Below are positions 25,756 through 34,835 of a stretch of 64,000 nucleotides of DNA, in pieces (within the stretch, counting starts at the first letter, position 1; each line of letters opens with the position of its first letter). The stretch covers positions 1-64,000 of the forward strand of contig NZ_JACVHC010000012.1 of assembly GCF_017976235.1 (NCBI RefSeq), read 5' to 3'. The translations under genes were made by a program, and so were the position numbers. The stretch comes from Pseudomonas anatoliensis. GTDB lineage: Bacteria > Pseudomonadota > Gammaproteobacteria > Pseudomonadales > Pseudomonadaceae. A model generated the notes under the pieces. It was given only the letters and a program-made list of their open reading frames with translations. It was not told the DNA's origin and did no database searches.

Positions 25756-27813
25756 TCAACGCAGCTGAAATCTCGCGGTGTTGGCACTCAAGGCATGACT
25801 GCCCTGACTCAAGGTGTCCGCCGCCAGATTCACCGCGCGAGCGCCTTCGAGCAAACGCACGGCCGCCTGATCGACCTGCTGGATATTGCTGCTGACCTCG
25901 TCGGCGGTAGTCGCTTGCTCTTCAACCGCTGTGGCGATCTGCGCCAGCGTATCGGTGACGCTTTGCACGGCGCTGGCAATTTCGCCCAGGCGTTCGCCCA
26001 GCCCGGTCACTGCTTCGGCGTCCGTTTGTGCCTGGCCGCAGGCGGCTTCCATCAGGCTCACTGCTTCGTTGACCGTGGCGCGCAGGCTGTCGACCGTGCC
26101 GGCGATCTGCGCGGTGGACGATTGCGTACGTTGCGACAGGCTGCGCACCTCATCGGCGACCACCGCGAAACCGCGACCCTGTTCCCCGGCGCGCGCGGCT
26201 TCGATGGCTGCGTTGAGCGCGAGCAGGTTGGTCTGCTCGGCCACGCCGCGAATGGTGTCGACCACCAATTGAATCTGCTGCCCTTGCTCGCTGACCCGAC
26301 CCAGCGCCGCAGCGGTGTCGTTCAAGCGTTGGTTGAGCTGTTGAATGCTCGCTGTGGTGCGCTGGCTGTCGCGGCTGCTGTCGGCGGCGATGCGCCGGGT
26401 GTGCTGGGCGCTGCCAGAGGCCTGTTCGCAGCTCTGTGCCACGCCTTGGGAGGTCGCCGCCAGTTGCGTGGCCGCAGCGGCGATCTGGCTGATCTGCAAC
26501 TGCTGTGCTTCGACTTCGCTGAGGGCGCCGCTGGAATGATCGTTGAGGCTGCGAACCGCGTTGCTCAGTTGTGAAGTCTCGTGATCGACGCCGATCATGC
26601 TGGTGCGCAATTGCACCACGGCGACGTTGAGGGCAGTGCTGATCGCCGCGAGTTCGTCGTGTCCCACGACCGGTACTTGCAGACTCAGATTGCCGTCGCG
26701 CAGGGCTTCGGCAAGTACGGTGATGCCGCTGGCGCTGCGGCGGATCGAGGCTTGCAGGCAGATGAACAGATACAGCGCCGCCAGCAGCAGACAGCCGAAC
26801 ACCGCCGCGACGATGATCAACTGGCGGACCGCCGAGCCGTGATGGTCTTCGAGGCGCTGATCCAGCGACATCAGTGATTGCTGGCGCAGAGAGGCGAGGT
26901 CGGTCAGCAACGCGTCAAGGCTGCGCTCGAAGTCTTCCGGTTTGAGATTGATGCTGCCACCGAACACGCCGTCATCCAGCACTTTGAGGCCGCTGTCCAG
27001 GTGTTTGAGGCTGTCGTGGTATTGGCTGGCCCAGGATTGCAGGCCTGTGGGCAGGCGCGCTTCGAGCAAGCCTGCGGTTTTGACCAACTGCTCACGGGCA
27101 TCGCCGATACGGCTGCGCAGATCGCGCAACTGCAAGCGACTTTGCAAAGTGAACTGACCGGACACCACCGAAGCCTGACCGACCGCCGCGAGGCGCCCGA
27201 CCCGCTCGATCAGGTCCGGTGCGTGCTGCGTGGAAATCTGCGTCAGCAGATAGGTTTCCAGCCATGGCGCGAGGGTCAGGCGGTTGTCCATGACGATTTG
27301 CTCGCGCAGCGCTTGCAGGGCGCTGAGGGCGTTGGTGAAACGGTCGTAACCGTCCGGCCACCAGCCGACGCCGCTGAGGCTTTTCGAGTCGAGGCCAGCG
27401 AGCGCGGTTTGCAGCGCCTGATAGCGGGTGAGGGTTTCGCCTTCGGCGCCCTCGTTATTCAGGGCATTGCCCAAGTCAGTGGTGGCTTGCTGGACAGCCG
27501 GCTGCACAGCATCGAACGCAGCCATGGCGGCGAGCGTAGCGGGCGTCGGCTGACGATTGGTTTCCGTTGCTCGCCAACGGGCGGCGCGGTCGCGCTGGGC
27601 GGCGAGCAAGTTGTCGAGCGCATCCAGCGCGAGCAACTGACGTACGCCGGCGCGTTCACCGGAAATCAGATTGAGCTTGTCGCGATAGTCCTGGCCGATC
27701 ATCAACAGGCTGCCGGCCAACGGCAGAATGAACAGCAGAAACAACAACTGGAATTTACGTGCGAAGCCAAAACGCCCCAGCAATTTGATCCCCGGTGATA
27801 GGAAAGCCTGCAT
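25756..27813 (-). CDS. Methyl-accepting chemotaxis protein
   Basis: A 685-residue membrane chemoreceptor. A first hydrophobic segment (about residues 20-42) and a second (about 350-375) bracket a roughly 300-residue helical periplasmic sensor domain. HAMP and the signalling domain follow, with the hairpin-tip sequence VAEQTNLLALNAAIEAARAG near residue 540. The ligand is unknown. The ATG at 27813 is chosen because GAGGAG is correctly spaced; the frame is open to 27951 without a better start. It is monocistronic, with the tRNA-Met gene beyond its 3' end. Confidence 0.92.
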   Translation of the reverse strand: MQAFLSPGIKLLGRFGFARKFQLLFLLFILPLAGSLLMIGQDYRDKLNLISGERAGVRQLLALDALDNLLAAQRDRAARWRATETNRQPTPATLAAMAAFDAVQPAVQQATTDLGNALNNEGAEGETLTRYQALQTALAGLDSKSLSGVGWWPDGYDRFTNALSALQALREQIVMDNRLTLAPWLETYLLTQISTQHAPDLIERVGRLAAVGQASVVSGQFTLQSRLQLRDLRSRIGDAREQLVKTAGLLEARLPTGLQSWASQYHDSLKHLDSGLKVLDDGVFGGSINLKPEDFERSLDALLTDLASLRQQSLMSLDQRLEDHHGSAVRQLIIVAAVFGCLLLAALYLFICLQASIRRSASGITVLAEALRDGNLSLQVPVVGHDELAAISTALNVAVVQLRTSMIGVDHETSQLSNAVRSLNDHSSGALSEVEAQQLQISQIAAAATQLAATSQGVAQSCEQASGSAQHTRRIAADSSRDSQRTTASIQQLNQRLNDTAAALGRVSEQGQQIQLVVDTIRGVAEQTNLLALNAAIEAARAGEQGRGFAVVADEVRSLSQRTQSSTAQIAGTVDSLRATVNEAVSLMEAACGQAQTDAEAVTGLGERLGEIASAVQSVTDTLAQIATAVEEQATTADEVSSNIQQVDQAAVRLLEGARAVNLAADTLSQGSHALSANTARFQLR

Positions 27814-28266
27814 GCCCCATGACTCCTCTGGACACCACGCACCAATGGCGTGCATCGCGGTCGCTCGACGTTGATGTTGTGCCCTGCTAAAAGGCCTCGA
27901 AAGTTCACCCTCGTTCGCTCTGTGGGCAAACTTTGTAGCGAAACTTCCCATTGTCGATCACCTTTGTAAGGCGACCGCGTTCAAGCGGAGAAGCAAGGCA
28001 AGATTCAGACCATGGCGTTGCGCTATCACCCGATCAATCACCCGTCCCCGTGTAGGAGCTGCCGAAGGCTGCGATCTTTTGATCCTGTCTTCTCAAATAC
28101 AAGATCAAAAGATCGCAGCCTTCGGCAGCTCCTACAGATTTGATCAGGCGATCAGTTGGTAAGTTGGTCAGTTAGTTAGCTGGCTAAGGGGATGGCGCTC
28201 GCGCACTGAAAAATGGCACATTGACGCACCTGCCTGCGTGCACCCATCTGCTGTCCGGAAATTTCC
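27814..28266. other. Intergenic region with a REPIN
   Basis: A 453-base gap between the divergent chemoreceptor and MFS genes. It contains a REPIN (see next entry) and a short run of GTTGGTAAGTTGGTCAGTTA imperfect repeats near 28153-28180. No gene is seen. Confidence 0.6.
28051..28137. repeat. REPIN (GCCGAAGGCTGCGATCTTTTG class)
   Basis: Near-perfect inverted arms TGTAGGAGCTGCCGAAGGCT plus GCGATCTTTTGATC, separated by about 15 bases. Confidence 0.93.
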
Positions 28267-29484
28267 ATGGCTATCAGCAACGCTCCGACCGCCGCTGTTT
28301 CGGCGTCCGCTCCACCCCAAAGCAGCCCACTGGTGATGCGCATCATCGGCGCGGTGGCGCTGGCGCATCTGATCAATGACCTGATCCAGTCGGTTTTGCC
28401 GTCGATCTACCCCATGCTGAAGGCCAGCTACGGCCTGACCTTTACCCAGATCGGGTTGATCACTTTGACCTTCCAGCTAACTGCTTCGTTGTTGCAGCCG
28501 TGGGTCGGGTATCACACTGATCGCCATCCGAAGCCATGGTTGTTGCCGGCGGGTTCAATTTGTACGCTGATCGGCATCGTGATGATGTCAGTAGTCGGAA
28601 GTTTTCCAATGATTCTGCTGGCGGCGGCGCTGATCGGCATCGGCTCCTCGACCTTTCACCCCGAGGCATCACGGATCGCGCGACTGGCCTCGGGTGGGCG
28701 CTTTGGTCTGGCGCAGTCGACCTTCCAGGTTGGCGGTAACGCCGGTTCCGCGTTCGGGCCATTGCTGGCGGCAGCGATCATCATTCCGTTCGGTCAGGGC
28801 AATGTGGCGTGGTTCGGTTTGTTCGCGGTATTTGCGCTGTTCGTGCTGTACCGCATCAGTCGCTGGTACGCCCATCACTTGAACCTGTTCAAGCTCAAGG
28901 CGGGCCAGGCGGCGACTCACGGGCTATCAAAGGGCAGGGTGACCAGTGCGTTGGTGGTGCTCGGATTGCTGGTGTTCTCGAAGTATTTCTACATGGCCAG
29001 CCTCACCAGCTATTTCACCTTTTACCTGATCGAGAAGTTCGACCTGTCGGTGGCCAGCTCGCAGTTGCACCTGTTCCTGTTTCTTGGTGCAGTGGCGGCG
29101 GGCACGTTCTTCGGCGGGCCGATTGGCGACAAGATCGGACGTAAGGCTGTGATCTGGTTTTCGATTCTTGGAGTGGCGCCTTTTACGCTGCTGATGCCTC
29201 ACGTCGATCTGTTCTGGACCAGTGTGCTCAGCGTGATAATCGGCTTCATCCTCGCCTCGGCGTTCTCGGCGATTGTGGTGTACGCGCAGGAGCTGGTGCC
29301 GGGGAATGTCGGGATGATTGCCGGGATCTTTTTCGGTCTGATGTTCGGTTTTGGCGGGATAGGTGCGGCGCTGCTTGGGCATCTGGCGGATGTGCACGGG
29401 ATTGAGTACGTGTATTTCCTGTGTTCGTTCTTACCGTTGTTTGGGGTGTTGGCGATTTTCTTGCCGAGTACCAAAAAGGCCTGA
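28267..29484 (+). CDS. fsr: Fosmidomycin resistance-type MFS exporter
   Basis: A 405-residue major facilitator with twelve hydrophobic segments, matching the fosmidomycin resistance (Fsr) family: AHLINDLIQSVLPSIYP in helix 1, the ASLLQPWVGYHTDRHPKPW loop, and GSSTFHPEASRIARLASGG. Fsr proteins export fosmidomycin and possibly other small compounds; the natural substrate is unknown. The ATG at 28267 lies a few bases after GGAAATTTCC. A decayed REPIN and a terminator follow. Confidence 0.88.
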   Translation: MAISNAPTAAVSASAPPQSSPLVMRIIGAVALAHLINDLIQSVLPSIYPMLKASYGLTFTQIGLITLTFQLTASLLQPWVGYHTDRHPKPWLLPAGSICTLIGIVMMSVVGSFPMILLAAALIGIGSSTFHPEASRIARLASGGRFGLAQSTFQVGGNAGSAFGPLLAAAIIIPFGQGNVAWFGLFAVFALFVLYRISRWYAHHLNLFKLKAGQAATHGLSKGRVTSALVVLGLLVFSKYFYMASLTSYFTFYLIEKFDLSVASSQLHLFLFLGAVAAGTFFGGPIGDKIGRKAVIWFSILGVAPFTLLMPHVDLFWTSVLSVIIGFILASAFSAIVVYAQELVPGNVGMIAGIFFGLMFGFGGIGAALLGHLADVHGIEYVYFLCSFLPLFGVLAIFLPSTKKA

Positions 29485-29485
29485 A

Positions 29486-29580
29486 GATCAAAAGATCGCA
29501 GCCTGCGGCAGCTCCTACATGGGATGGATGTAAACCTGCAGGAGCTGCCGAAGGCTCGGGCCGCGATCGGACGATCTTTT
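29486..29580. repeat. Degenerate REPIN
   Basis: The left arm is a good GATCAAAAGATCGCAGCCTG CGGCAGCTCC copy; the right arm is disrupted by extra bases (AAGGCTCGGGCCGCGATCGG), so the hairpin is imperfect. Confidence 0.8.
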
Positions 29581-29597
29581 AACAATCTGTCAGGCAC

Positions 29598-29627
29598 AAA
29601 AAAGCCGCGTATCAAACGCGGCTTTTT
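29598..29627. terminator. Bidirectional terminator between fsr and ychF
   Basis: AAAAAAGCCGCGT and ACGCGGCTTTTT flank a 5-base loop, with A and T runs on both sides. Confidence 0.9.
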
Positions 29628-29641
29628 CGTGGGTGCAGATT

Positions 29642-30742
29642 TTATACGTTGAAACGGAAGTGCATCACGTCGCCGTCCTTGACGATGTAGTCCTTGCCTT
29701 CCAGACGCCATTTACCGGCCTCTTTGGTGCCGGCTTCGCCCTTGTACTGGATGAAGTCGTTGTAGGCGATCACTTCGGCGCGGATGAAGCCTTTTTCGAA
29801 GTCGGTGTGGATCACGCCAGCAGCCTGAGGTGCGGTGGCGCCGACTTTGACGGTCCAGGCGCGGACTTCTTCGACGCCAGCAGTGAAGTAGGTCTGCAAG
29901 TGCAGCATTTCGTAGCCGGCGCGGATTACGCGGTTCAGGCCCGGCTCTTCCAGGCCCAGGGCCTCGAGGAACATATCCTTCTCTTCACCGTCGTCGAGCT
30001 CGGCAATTTCTGCTTCGATCTTGTTGCAGACCGGAACGACGATGGCGCCTTCTTCTTCAGCGATGGCGCGAACCACGTCCAGGTGCGGGTTGTTCTCGAA
30101 ACCGTCTTCAGCGACGTTGGCGATGTACATGACCGGCTTGGTGGTCAGCAGGTGGAAGCCTTTGATCACTGCTTTTTCGTCAGCGCTCATGGACTTCATC
30201 AGGCTGCGTGCAGGCTTGGCTTCGGTGAAGTGAGCGATCAGTTGCTCCAGCAGAGCCTTCTGAACGACCGCGTCCTTGTCACCGCCCTTGGCATTGCGCG
30301 CGACTTTCTGCAGTTGCTTCTCGCAGCTGTCGAGGTCGGCGAAGATCAGTTCCAGGTCGATGATTTCGATGTCGCGTTTCGGGTCGACGCTGTTGGAAAC
30401 GTGGATCACGTTTTCGTCTTCGAAGCAGCGCACCACGTGAGCGATGGCGTCGGTTTCGCGAATGTTGGCGAGGAACTTGTTGCCCAGGCCTTCACCTTTC
30501 GAGGCGCCGGCAACCAGGCCTGCGATGTCGACGAATTCCATGGTGGTCGGCAGGATGCGCTTGGGATTGACGATGGCCGCCAGTGCGTCCAGACGTGCAT
30601 CGGGCATCGGCACGATGCCGCTGTTCGGCTCGATCGTGCAGAAGGGGAAGTTCTCGGCCGCGATACCGGATTTGGTCAGCGCGTTGAACAGGGTGGACTT
30701 GCCGACGTTAGGCAGGCCGACGATGCCGCAATTGAATCCCAT
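29642..30742 (-). CDS. ychF: Redox-regulated ATPase YchF (Obg-family)
   Basis: A 366-residue Obg-type P-loop NTPase. Residues 1-22 contain the P loop GLPNVGKSTLFNALT, followed by the G3 motif DIAGLVAGASKGEGLGNKFL and the NxxE nucleotide motif (VCNKIEAE) of the ATP-preferring subfamily, then a C-terminal TGS-like domain ending DGDVMHFRFNV. YchF binds ribosomes and modulates the oxidative stress response. It follows pth by 22 bases, as in other gammaproteobacteria, so the two are probably co-transcribed. Confidence 0.97.
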   Translation of the reverse strand: MGFNCGIVGLPNVGKSTLFNALTKSGIAAENFPFCTIEPNSGIVPMPDARLDALAAIVNPKRILPTTMEFVDIAGLVAGASKGEGLGNKFLANIRETDAIAHVVRCFEDENVIHVSNSVDPKRDIEIIDLELIFADLDSCEKQLQKVARNAKGGDKDAVVQKALLEQLIAHFTEAKPARSLMKSMSADEKAVIKGFHLLTTKPVMYIANVAEDGFENNPHLDVVRAIAEEEGAIVVPVCNKIEAEIAELDDGEEKDMFLEALGLEEPGLNRVIRAGYEMLHLQTYFTAGVEEVRAWTVKVGATAPQAAGVIHTDFEKGFIRAEVIAYNDFIQYKGEAGTKEAGKWRLEGKDYIVKDGDVMHFRFNV

Positions 30743-30764
30743 GGTGTTTCCCCTCGGATAAGAG

Positions 30765-31349
30765 TCAGGCCTTCTGGCTGTGCAGGTTTTTCATCGCACG
30801 GTTCCATTCTCCGGCGAGGATATCCGGCAGCACGCCGAGGGCAAAGTCGATGCTGGCATCGAGTTTTTCCTGTTCGGCGCGTGGCGCACGACCCAGGACG
30901 AAATTTGAAACCATACTGGCGACGCCCGGGTGGCCGATGCCAAGCCGCAGACGGTAGAACGTATTCTGATTGCCCAGTTGCGCGATGATGTCGCGCAACC
31001 CGTTGTGACCGCCATGGCCGCCGCCCTGCTTGAGCTTGGCGACGCCCGGAGGCAGGTCGAGTTCGTCGTGCGCCACCAGGATTTCTTCAGGCTTGATGCG
31101 AAAGAAACCGGCGAGTGCCGCCACGGCCTGGCCGCTGCGGTTCATGTAGGTGGTGGGAATCAGCAGACGAACATCCTGACCCTGATGCGAGTAGCGCCCG
31201 GTCAGGCCGAAATATTTGCGATCGGCGACAAGGTTCACACCTTGTGCGGCTGCGATGCGCTCAACAAAAAGGGCCCCTGCGTTATGCCGGGTCTGTTCGT
31301 ATTCAGCGCCTGGATTTCCCAGGCCAACGATCAGTTTGATGGCAGTCAC
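30765..31349 (-). CDS. pth: Peptidyl-tRNA hydrolase
   Basis: A 194-residue enzyme that releases peptides from stalled peptidyl-tRNA. The conserved GLGNPGAEYEQTRHNAG near residue 10 carries the catalytic His, YMNRSGQAV and HDELDLPPG bind the substrate, and GGGHGGHNGLRDI follows. The chosen start is the GTG at 31349 preceded by AAGGGC, giving MTAIKLIVGL; the upstream open frame is not conserved. Lies between rplY and ychF in the usual order. Confidence 0.97.
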   Translation of the reverse strand: MTAIKLIVGLGNPGAEYEQTRHNAGALFVERIAAAQGVNLVADRKYFGLTGRYSHQGQDVRLLIPTTYMNRSGQAVAALAGFFRIKPEEILVAHDELDLPPGVAKLKQGGGHGGHNGLRDIIAQLGNQNTFYRLRLGIGHPGVASMVSNFVLGRAPRAEQEKLDASIDFALGVLPDILAGEWNRAMKNLHSQKA

Positions 31350-31520
31350 GATAGGGGCCCTTCCTTGGAGTGGTGGATAACATCGCCGCAATCAGGGAGA
31401 GCGGCGAAAGTGGACGAAAAAAGCTCATTTACCATAGATGTAAACTCCGCGTTCTCGCCCGCTTTCTCGCTACGTTCCAGTCCGCGATGTTACTTGATCA
31501 CTCCGGCGTCACAGAGTGAA

Positions 31521-32120
31521 TTACTCTGCAGCGCCTTCTTCAGCTTCTGGAGCAACGCGTGGAGCGTGTACGTTTGCAACAGCTTTGTCGTCACCGTGAG
31601 CCAGTGCAACGAACTCAACGCCTTTAGGGGCTTTGAGGTCGGACAGGTGAACGATTGCGCCGATTTCCAGAGCCGACAGGTCGACTTCGATGAACTCAGG
31701 CAGATCTTTCGGCAGGCAAGTCACTTCGATTTCCGAAACAACGTGCGAAACTTCGCCGCCTTTCTTGATCGGAGCTTCTTCACCAACAAAGTGCACAGGC
31801 ACGATAGCGGTCAGTTTCTGACCTGCTACAACGCGTACGAAGTCAGCGTGCAGAACGTGGCCTTTCGACGGGTGACGTTGCAGAGCTTTGATGATGACGT
31901 TCTGCTTGGTGCCACCAACGTTCAGCTCGATGATGTGGCTGTAAGCCGCTTCGTTTTCGAGCAGTTTGGCAACTTCTTTGGCCAGCATGCTGATGGATTC
32001 AGGGGCTTTTTCGCCACCGTAAACAACAGCTGGAACCAGAGCGGCGAGACGACGCAGGCGGCGGCTCGCACCTTTCCCCAGGTCGGAACGCACTTCAGCA
32101 TTCAGAGTAAAATCGTTCAT
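31521..32120 (-). CDS. rplY: 50S ribosomal protein L25/general stress protein Ctc
   Basis: A 199-residue L25 of the long TL5/Ctc type: the N-terminal 5S rRNA-binding domain (about residues 1-95, with GKGASRRLRR and QRHPSKGHVLHADF) plus a C-terminal beta domain (95-185), ending in an acidic tail. It binds 5S rRNA in the large subunit. The ATG at 32120 has GGAG upstream. It lies between prs and pth. Confidence 0.97.
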   Translation of the reverse strand: MNDFTLNAEVRSDLGKGASRRLRRLAALVPAVVYGGEKAPESISMLAKEVAKLLENEAAYSHIIELNVGGTKQNVIIKALQRHPSKGHVLHADFVRVVAGQKLTAIVPVHFVGEEAPIKKGGEVSHVVSEIEVTCLPKDLPEFIEVDLSALEIGAIVHLSDLKAPKGVEFVALAHGDDKAVANVHAPRVAPEAEEGAAE

Positions 32121-32184
32121 TTTGTATCTCCAAAATAGCCATGACCGAGCGGCGTTTGCGACCAGCGCCTGACTCGGTATGGGC

Positions 32185-32227
32185 AAAAAAGCCCCGCCCC
32201 GACAGGAATGCCGGGGCGGGGCGCTTT
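32185..32227 (-). terminator. Strong GC-rich hairpin between prs and rplY
   Basis: AAAAAAGCCCCGCCCC-GACAG and its partner CCGGGGCGGGGCGCTTTT form a long GC stem with A/T flanks. It lies after prs on the minus strand, so rplY likely has its own promoter or depends on readthrough. Confidence 0.85.
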
Positions 32228-32261
32228 TCGTCAACGAGACATTTCGAGAAGGGCAGGGCCC

Positions 32262-33203
32262 TTAGCGGAACATCGCGCTGATCGATTCTTCATTGCTGAT
32301 GCGGCGAACCGCTTCGGCAACTACCGGTGCAATATCCAGTTGACGGATACGTGCACAGGCTTGTGCTGCAGCGGACAGCGGGATGGTGTTAGTCACCACC
32401 AGCTCGTCCAGCACGGAATTTTCGATATTCTCGATGGCCCGACCCGACAGCACAGGGTGTGTGCAGTAGGCAAAGACCTTGGCTGCGCCATGCTCTTTCA
32501 GGGCCTTGGCCGCGTGGCACAGAGTGCCGGCGGTATCGACCATGTCATCGACCAGAATACAGGTACGCCCTTCGACATCACCGATGATATGCATCACTTC
32601 AGAGTGATTGGCTTTCTCACGGCGTTTGTCGATGATCCCGAGATCCACACCCAGCGACTTGGCAACAGCACGTGCACGCACGACGCCACCAATGTCCGGG
32701 GAAACAATCATCAGGTTTTCGAAGCGCTGATCTTCAATGTCATCCACCAGAACCGGGGAGCCGTAGATGTTATCTACCGGAATATCGAAGAAACCCTGAA
32801 TCTGGTCAGCATGCAGATCAACCGTGAGAACACGGTCGATGCCGACTACGGTAAGCATGTCAGCGACGACTTTCGCGCTGATAGCCACACGTGCGGAACG
32901 CGGACGGCGATCCTGACGGGCATAACCAAAATAAGGAATAACAGCAGTGATACGAGTAGCCGAGGAGCGGCGGAAGGCGTCAGCCATCACTACCAGTTCC
33001 ATCAGGTTATCGTTGGTCGGAGCGCAAGTCGGCTGAATAATGAAAACGTCTTTACCGCGAACATTTTCATTGATCTCGGCAGTAATTTCGCCGTCGGAAA
33101 ATTTGCCGACAGAGATGTCACCGAGAGGGATATGCAGCTGACGTACAACACGCCGAGCCAGATCGGGGTTAGCGTTCCCCGTAAAGACCATCATCTTGGA
33201 CAC
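32262..33203 (-). CDS. prs: Ribose-phosphate pyrophosphokinase
   Basis: A 313-residue PRPP synthetase that transfers pyrophosphate from ATP to ribose 5-phosphate, feeding purine, pyrimidine, histidine and NAD synthesis. Visible motifs are NENVRGKDVFIIQ, the ATP region YFGYARQDRR, the divalent-metal site VDLHADQIQGFF and the PRPP loop LVDDMVDTAGTL. The start is a GTG at 33203 giving MSKMMVFTGNANPDLARR. A tRNA-Gln gene lies just upstream in the same direction. Confidence 0.98.
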   Translation of the reverse strand: MSKMMVFTGNANPDLARRVVRQLHIPLGDISVGKFSDGEITAEINENVRGKDVFIIQPTCAPTNDNLMELVVMADAFRRSSATRITAVIPYFGYARQDRRPRSARVAISAKVVADMLTVVGIDRVLTVDLHADQIQGFFDIPVDNIYGSPVLVDDIEDQRFENLMIVSPDIGGVVRARAVAKSLGVDLGIIDKRREKANHSEVMHIIGDVEGRTCILVDDMVDTAGTLCHAAKALKEHGAAKVFAYCTHPVLSGRAIENIENSVLDELVVTNTIPLSAAAQACARIRQLDIAPVVAEAVRRISNEESISAMFR

Positions 33204-33248
33204 GCGCAGTACCTAGAGGCTGAGGGTAACCTGGATGAGTATGGAAAA

Positions 33249-33323
33249 TGGCAGGGGCGGCTGGATTCGAACCAACGCATGGCAGGATCAAAACCTGCTG
33301 CCTTACCGCTTGGCGACGCCCCT
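33249..33323 (-). tRNA. tRNA-Gln (TTG anticodon)
   Basis: Read on the minus strand, the 75-base sequence starts AGGGGCGTCGCCAAGCGG and ends CGCCCCTGCCA with CCA encoded. The anticodon loop TTTTGAT gives TTG for glutamine CAA codons. It lies between ispE and prs in the same direction, the arrangement remembered from other pseudomonads, so it is probably processed from the ispE-prs transcript. Confidence 0.96.
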
Positions 33324-33359
33324 GTATCTGTTGCATCAAGTGCCGAGCACCTGGTTCCT

Positions 33360-34211
33360 TTAGAGCAGACTTTGCAGCTTGCGATGCAACATCGAAATGT
33401 TGCTTCCTTTCGCTACAAACCCTGTAAGGGTCTCTGTCAGAAGGGCCGAGACTTTATCAGCTTCAGCTTTGCTTGGGAAGCCCCCAAACACACAACTTCC
33501 AGTTCCGGTGAGCTTTGCTTCGGTAAATTTACCTAACAAATCCAATGCGTTACGTACTTCTGGATAACGCCTTGCAACCACCGGCAAGCAGTCATTTCGA
33601 CTGTTTCCCTCGGGAACGGGGCGCACTTTAATGGGCGGCGTGTTACGTGTCAACAAAGGATCGGAAAAAATTTCTGCCGTACTTACAGAGACTTGCGGCA
33701 CGAGCACCAGATACCACGGTTCTTCAGGGTCGACGGGGGTCAGTTTCTCGCCCACACCCTCGGCAAACGCCGCGTGACCACGGACGAAAACCGGAACATC
33801 GGCGCCAAGCGACAAGCCTAGTGTCGCGAGCCGATTTTCATCCCAGCCCAGTTGCCACAGATGATTGAGACCCAACAAAGTGGTTGCCGCATTTGAGCTG
33901 CCGCCACCAATGCCGCCGCCCATGGGCAGAACCTTGTCGATCCAGATGTCGATGCCCAGCGCACAGCCGGACTGTTGCTGAAGCATTTTCGCCGCACGCA
34001 CGATCAGATTGCTGTCATGCGGCACGCCGGCAAATTCGGTATGCAGTTGAATCACGCCGTCATCGCGCACGGCAAAAGTGATTTCATCGCCGTAATCGAC
34101 AAACTGAAACAATGTCTGCAACTCGTGATAGCCGTCTTCACGGCGACCCAGAATGTGCAGCATCAGATTGAGTTTGGCCGGCGAGGGCAGGGTCAGGCGT
34201 GCAGCGGTCAT
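33360..34211 (-). CDS. ispE: 4-diphosphocytidyl-2-C-methyl-D-erythritol kinase
   Basis: A 283-residue GHMP-family kinase of the non-mevalonate isoprenoid pathway. The N terminus LPSPAKLNLMLHILGRREDG and the ATP-binding loop PMGGGIGGGSSNAATTL (about residues 94-110) are diagnostic, with a C-terminal LTGTGSCVFGGF motif. It follows lolB by three bases and precedes tRNA-Gln and prs, the standard Pseudomonas order. Confidence 0.97.
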   Translation of the reverse strand: MTAARLTLPSPAKLNLMLHILGRREDGYHELQTLFQFVDYGDEITFAVRDDGVIQLHTEFAGVPHDSNLIVRAAKMLQQQSGCALGIDIWIDKVLPMGGGIGGGSSNAATTLLGLNHLWQLGWDENRLATLGLSLGADVPVFVRGHAAFAEGVGEKLTPVDPEEPWYLVLVPQVSVSTAEIFSDPLLTRNTPPIKVRPVPEGNSRNDCLPVVARRYPEVRNALDLLGKFTEAKLTGTGSCVFGGFPSKAEADKVSALLTETLTGFVAKGSNISMLHRKLQSLL

Positions 34212-34214
34212 GCG

Positions 34215-34832
34215 TTATTGCCCCAACTTGCGCGGTTGCCAGGTCTTGATCACCAGCGTCACATCGAGGTCGGTGCCGTGCAGTTTGATGCGCTCGGGCA
34301 GCCAGTAACCGTTTTGTTCGGTGTAAGCGGTGTATTCGACTTTCCAGCCATCCTGTTCAAGGTTGGCCAGACGGCTGTTGGCATCCAGATTCAGGCGGCT
34401 TTTGCTGTTCGGCGCAGGCAGACCACGGACCCACCAGGCCAGGTTCGACACCGGCAATTTCCAGCCCAACTGCTCTTCGAGCAAGGTTTCCGGCGATTGC
34501 GATTCGTATCGGCCCTGATTGGCGACTTCCAGCGAAACTTTGCCCGGACGCCCGGTCAGGCGTGCCGCGCCACGACCCAGCGGGCCGGACAGGCGAATGT
34601 CGTAGTAATCCTGACGCTGCAGCCAGAACAGCGTGCCGCTACCGGAATCTTTTGGTGCGCGGATGCCGATCTTGCCGTCGATCTGCCAGCCGTCGAGGCC
34701 GGTCAGCTGCTGTTTGTTCGCCGCCCATTGGGCCGGGCTACCGTGGCCCTCGACCGATTCGCGAGCGCCGAAACCCGCGCAACCGGCGAGCAGGGCGATG
34801 AAGCTGAAAACAATAACGTGGCGCAAAAACAT
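34215..34832 (-). CDS. lolB: Outer-membrane lipoprotein receptor LolB
   Basis: A 205-residue lipoprotein. The signal peptide ends in the lipobox LLAGC (Cys at 18). The mature protein has the LolB pattern: WQIDGKIGIRAPKDSGSGTLFW near residues 50-70 and WWVRGLPAP in the middle. LolB accepts lipoproteins from LolA and inserts them into the outer membrane. It lies three bases after the TPR lipoprotein gene and three before ispE. Confidence 0.95.
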   Translation of the reverse strand: MFLRHVIVFSFIALLAGCAGFGARESVEGHGSPAQWAANKQQLTGLDGWQIDGKIGIRAPKDSGSGTLFWLQRQDYYDIRLSGPLGRGAARLTGRPGKVSLEVANQGRYESQSPETLLEEQLGWKLPVSNLAWWVRGLPAPNSKSRLNLDANSRLANLEQDGWKVEYTAYTEQNGYWLPERIKLHGTDLDVTLVIKTWQPRKLGQ

Positions 34833-34835
34833 GAG